NCBI GenBank assembly: GCA_001775555.1 | Contig: MEXE01000023.1 | Coordinates: 1 to 13,474, forward strand | DNA from: Candidatus Amesbacteria bacterium RBG_19FT_COMBO_48_16 | GTDB taxonomy: Bacteria; Patescibacteriota; Microgenomatia; CAZETR01; Amesbacteraceae | Direction: 5' to 3' | Length of the DNA stretch: 13,474 nt | Part shown: positions 12,329-13,474 of the stretch, piece by piece | Numbering within the stretch: the stretch's first letter is position 1 | Layout of the letters: every line of letters begins with the position of its first letter | Position numbers and translations under genes: made by a program | Notes under the pieces: generated by a model | Told to the model about the DNA's origin: nothing | What the model saw: the letters and a program-made list of their open reading frames with translations, nothing else | Database searches by the model: none

Positions 12329-13474
12329 ATGAAATTAAGATTATCAGTTCCCGACCAAGTACAGGAAATATTAAACAAGTTTGAAAAAAACGGGCTCCAA
12401 ATATTTATTGTGGGAGGAGTGGTCAGAGACATCCTTCTGGACCGGCCGCTGGTAGATTGGGATTTTACAACCGACGCGGTACCGGAGGAAATATTGAAAC
12501 TGTTTCCCGACGGGTATTACGACAATAAATACGGGACGGTGGGGGTCCCGGGGGATGACGGACAGAGACCCTTTGAAATCACCACTTTCAGAACCGAGGG
12601 GGGATATTCCGACAGCCGGCATCCGGACGAAGTAAAGTGGGGAAAAACACTGGAAGAGGACCTGCAAAGGCGGGATTTCACCATTAACGCCATGGCCCTT
12701 CGACGCGCTTCGCTTGCTCAGGGTAAACCTGCATTTGAATTGATTGATCTGTACGGAGGGAAGATGGATCTGAAAGACAGACTAATAAGAGCGGTGGGTG
12801 ATCCGAACTTAAGATTTGGGGAGGATGCGCTACGAATGATGCGGGCGGTAAGAATAGGAACGCAGCTGAAATTCAATATAGAAGACGGGACCTTTGGGGC
12901 AATAAAAGCTAATGCAGACAAGATAAAGCAAATATCGGCGGAGAGAGTAAGAGATGAACTATTGAAAATCATGGCCAGCGATTTCCCGGCTGACGGATAT
13001 CTATTACTGCGGAACACGGGTTTGGGAGAATATGTACTACCGGAAATGGAGGCAGCTTTCGGGGTGGAACAAAAGAGCCCGGGAAGGCACCACATTTATG
13101 ACGTGGGGACGCACAGCGTGGAGGCGCTGAGGCATTGTCCCAGCACTGACCCAGTGACCCGATTGGCAACTCTGATCCACGATGTGGGGAAAGTAAAAAC
13201 TCAAAGAAAATACCCTGACGGGAGAATCACTTTTTATAACCACGAAATGGAAGGGGCAAAAATTTCCGAAAAAATAGCGTGCCGCTTACGATTTTCCAAT
13301 GAGCAGAAAGAAAAATTCATGATATTGGTGCGGTGGCACCAATTTACTGTTGACGAGCGGCAGACGGACAGCGCGGTGCGGAGGTTTATCAAAAATGTGG
13401 GGCTGGAAAACGTCATGGAAATGCTGGCTTTGCGAACCGGTGACCGGCTGGGAGGGGGAGCCCGGGAAACCAGC
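12329..13474 (+). CDS. cca: CCA-adding tRNA nucleotidyltransferase with HD domain, 3' partial
   Basis: The frame is open from ATG 12329 to the window edge (382 codons), with no stop. It adds or repairs the 3' CCA of tRNAs. The N-terminal class II nucleotidyltransferase head has GGVVRD (about 29-34) and the metal-binding DWDF (about 45-48), then RRDFTINAMAL, RFGEDALRMMRAVR and the EDxxR motif that selects CCA addition over poly(A) addition. An HD phosphohydrolase domain follows (HHIYDVGTHS, LIHDVGK, RWHQF). About ten extra residues (RRASLAQGKPA, near 12696-12730) come from a repeat element inserted in frame before the conserved LIDLYGGKMDL. The ribosome site GAGGGAG belongs to repeat copy D. 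A poly(A) polymerase name is possible, but EDxxR favours cca. Confidence 0.92.
   Translation, partial: MKLRLSVPDQVQEILNKFEKNGLQIFIVGGVVRDILLDRPLVDWDFTTDAVPEEILKLFPDGYYDNKYGTVGVPGDDGQRPFEITTFRTEGGYSDSRHPDEVKWGKTLEEDLQRRDFTINAMALRRASLAQGKPAFELIDLYGGKMDLKDRLIRAVGDPNLRFGEDALRMMRAVRIGTQLKFNIEDGTFGAIKANADKIKQISAERVRDELLKIMASDFPADGYLLLRNTGLGEYVLPEMEAAFGVEQKSPGRHHIYDVGTHSVEALRHCPSTDPVTRLATLIHDVGKVKTQRKYPDGRITFYNHEMEGAKISEKIACRLRFSNEQKEKFMILVRWHQFTVDERQTDSAVRRFIKNVGLENVMEMLALRTGDRLGGGARETS
12696..12723. repeat. Interspersed repeat-like element inside cca
   Basis: It opens with CCCTTCGACGCGCTTCGC and ends TTGCTCAGGG. The CCCTTCGA...GCTCAGGG ends are those of an imperfect palindrome common in intergenic and coding DNA of many bacteria. 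Here it is read through in frame, adding a loop to the nucleotidyltransferase head. It is related to the shorter element inside aspS. Confidence 0.65.

Noticed and set aside
12371..13416. Several minus-strand ORFs (60-125 codons) at the right end
   Set aside because: They are shadows of the CCA-adding enzyme gene on the + strand, which is open to the window edge and has all family motifs.
1..13474. CRISPR array, rRNA or insertion sequence
   Set aside because: No regularly spaced direct repeats with unique spacers, no rRNA-like segments and no DDE transposase frames were seen. The tandem repeats present have 7- or 9-bp units with no spacers.

Overview
The window looks like chromosomal DNA of a reduced-genome bacterium, most likely a Candidate Phyla Radiation (Patescibacteria) member of the Microgenomates kind. 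This is inferred from gene content and style: a short Rel protein without the C-terminal regulatory domains, an archaeal-like aspartyl-tRNA synthetase without the bacterial insertion domain, small hypothetical membrane proteins, very tight spacing, and several genes whose -10 box lies 6-9 nt before the ATG (leaderless mRNAs). TGA is used as an ordinary stop, which argues against the recoded lineages. No 16S or ribosomal protein gene is present, so the taxonomy is tentative.

Layout. 1-801 (+) is a 5'-truncated tyrosine recombinase, AT-rich compared with the rest. Running leftward (-) toward it are gltX (2172-3530), a membrane-anchored hypothetical with a double-psi-barrel-like tail (1222-2148) and a small DUF-like protein (804-1136). 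A palindrome-rich divergent region (3531-3644) separates gltX from a proline-linker membrane protein (3645-4682, +). Two copies of a palindromic repeat fill the convergent gap 4683-4792. Next, on the - strand, is the translationally coupled pair aspS-dacA. aspS encodes an AspRS fused to a C-terminal YbaK/ProX editing-like domain, and dacA encodes a D,D-carboxypeptidase.

The most interesting element is the 229-nt leader of aspS (7510-7738, -). It has its own promoter, a hairpin showing GAC (Asp codon) in a 7-nt loop, a textbook T-box antiterminator fold with a TGGCACC bulge, and a U-tract terminator. This reads as an Asp-specific T-box riboswitch with an ultra-short Stem I and an unusual nested terminator.

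Upstream of it lies a hicB-hicA toxin-antitoxin pair (-). Its promoter shares an inverted-repeat operator with a divergent consensus promoter (+). The + promoter drives a 28-codon leader ORF followed by competing antiterminator and terminator hairpins (8304-8448), an attenuator-like arrangement ahead of three small unknown genes (8456-9100). rel (9090-10568, -) converges on them, and recJ (10597-12225, -) is upstream of rel. A CCA-adding nucleotidyltransferase with an HD domain (12329 to the right edge, +) diverges from recJ.

Repeats are unusually dense and enter genes. The palindromic family (four copies) makes stop codons and Shine-Dalgarno sequences. Heptamer tandem repeats sit inside recJ, a 9-bp tandem repeat ends gltX, and a CCTTCGA...GCTCxGGG-type element lies inside both aspS and cca.
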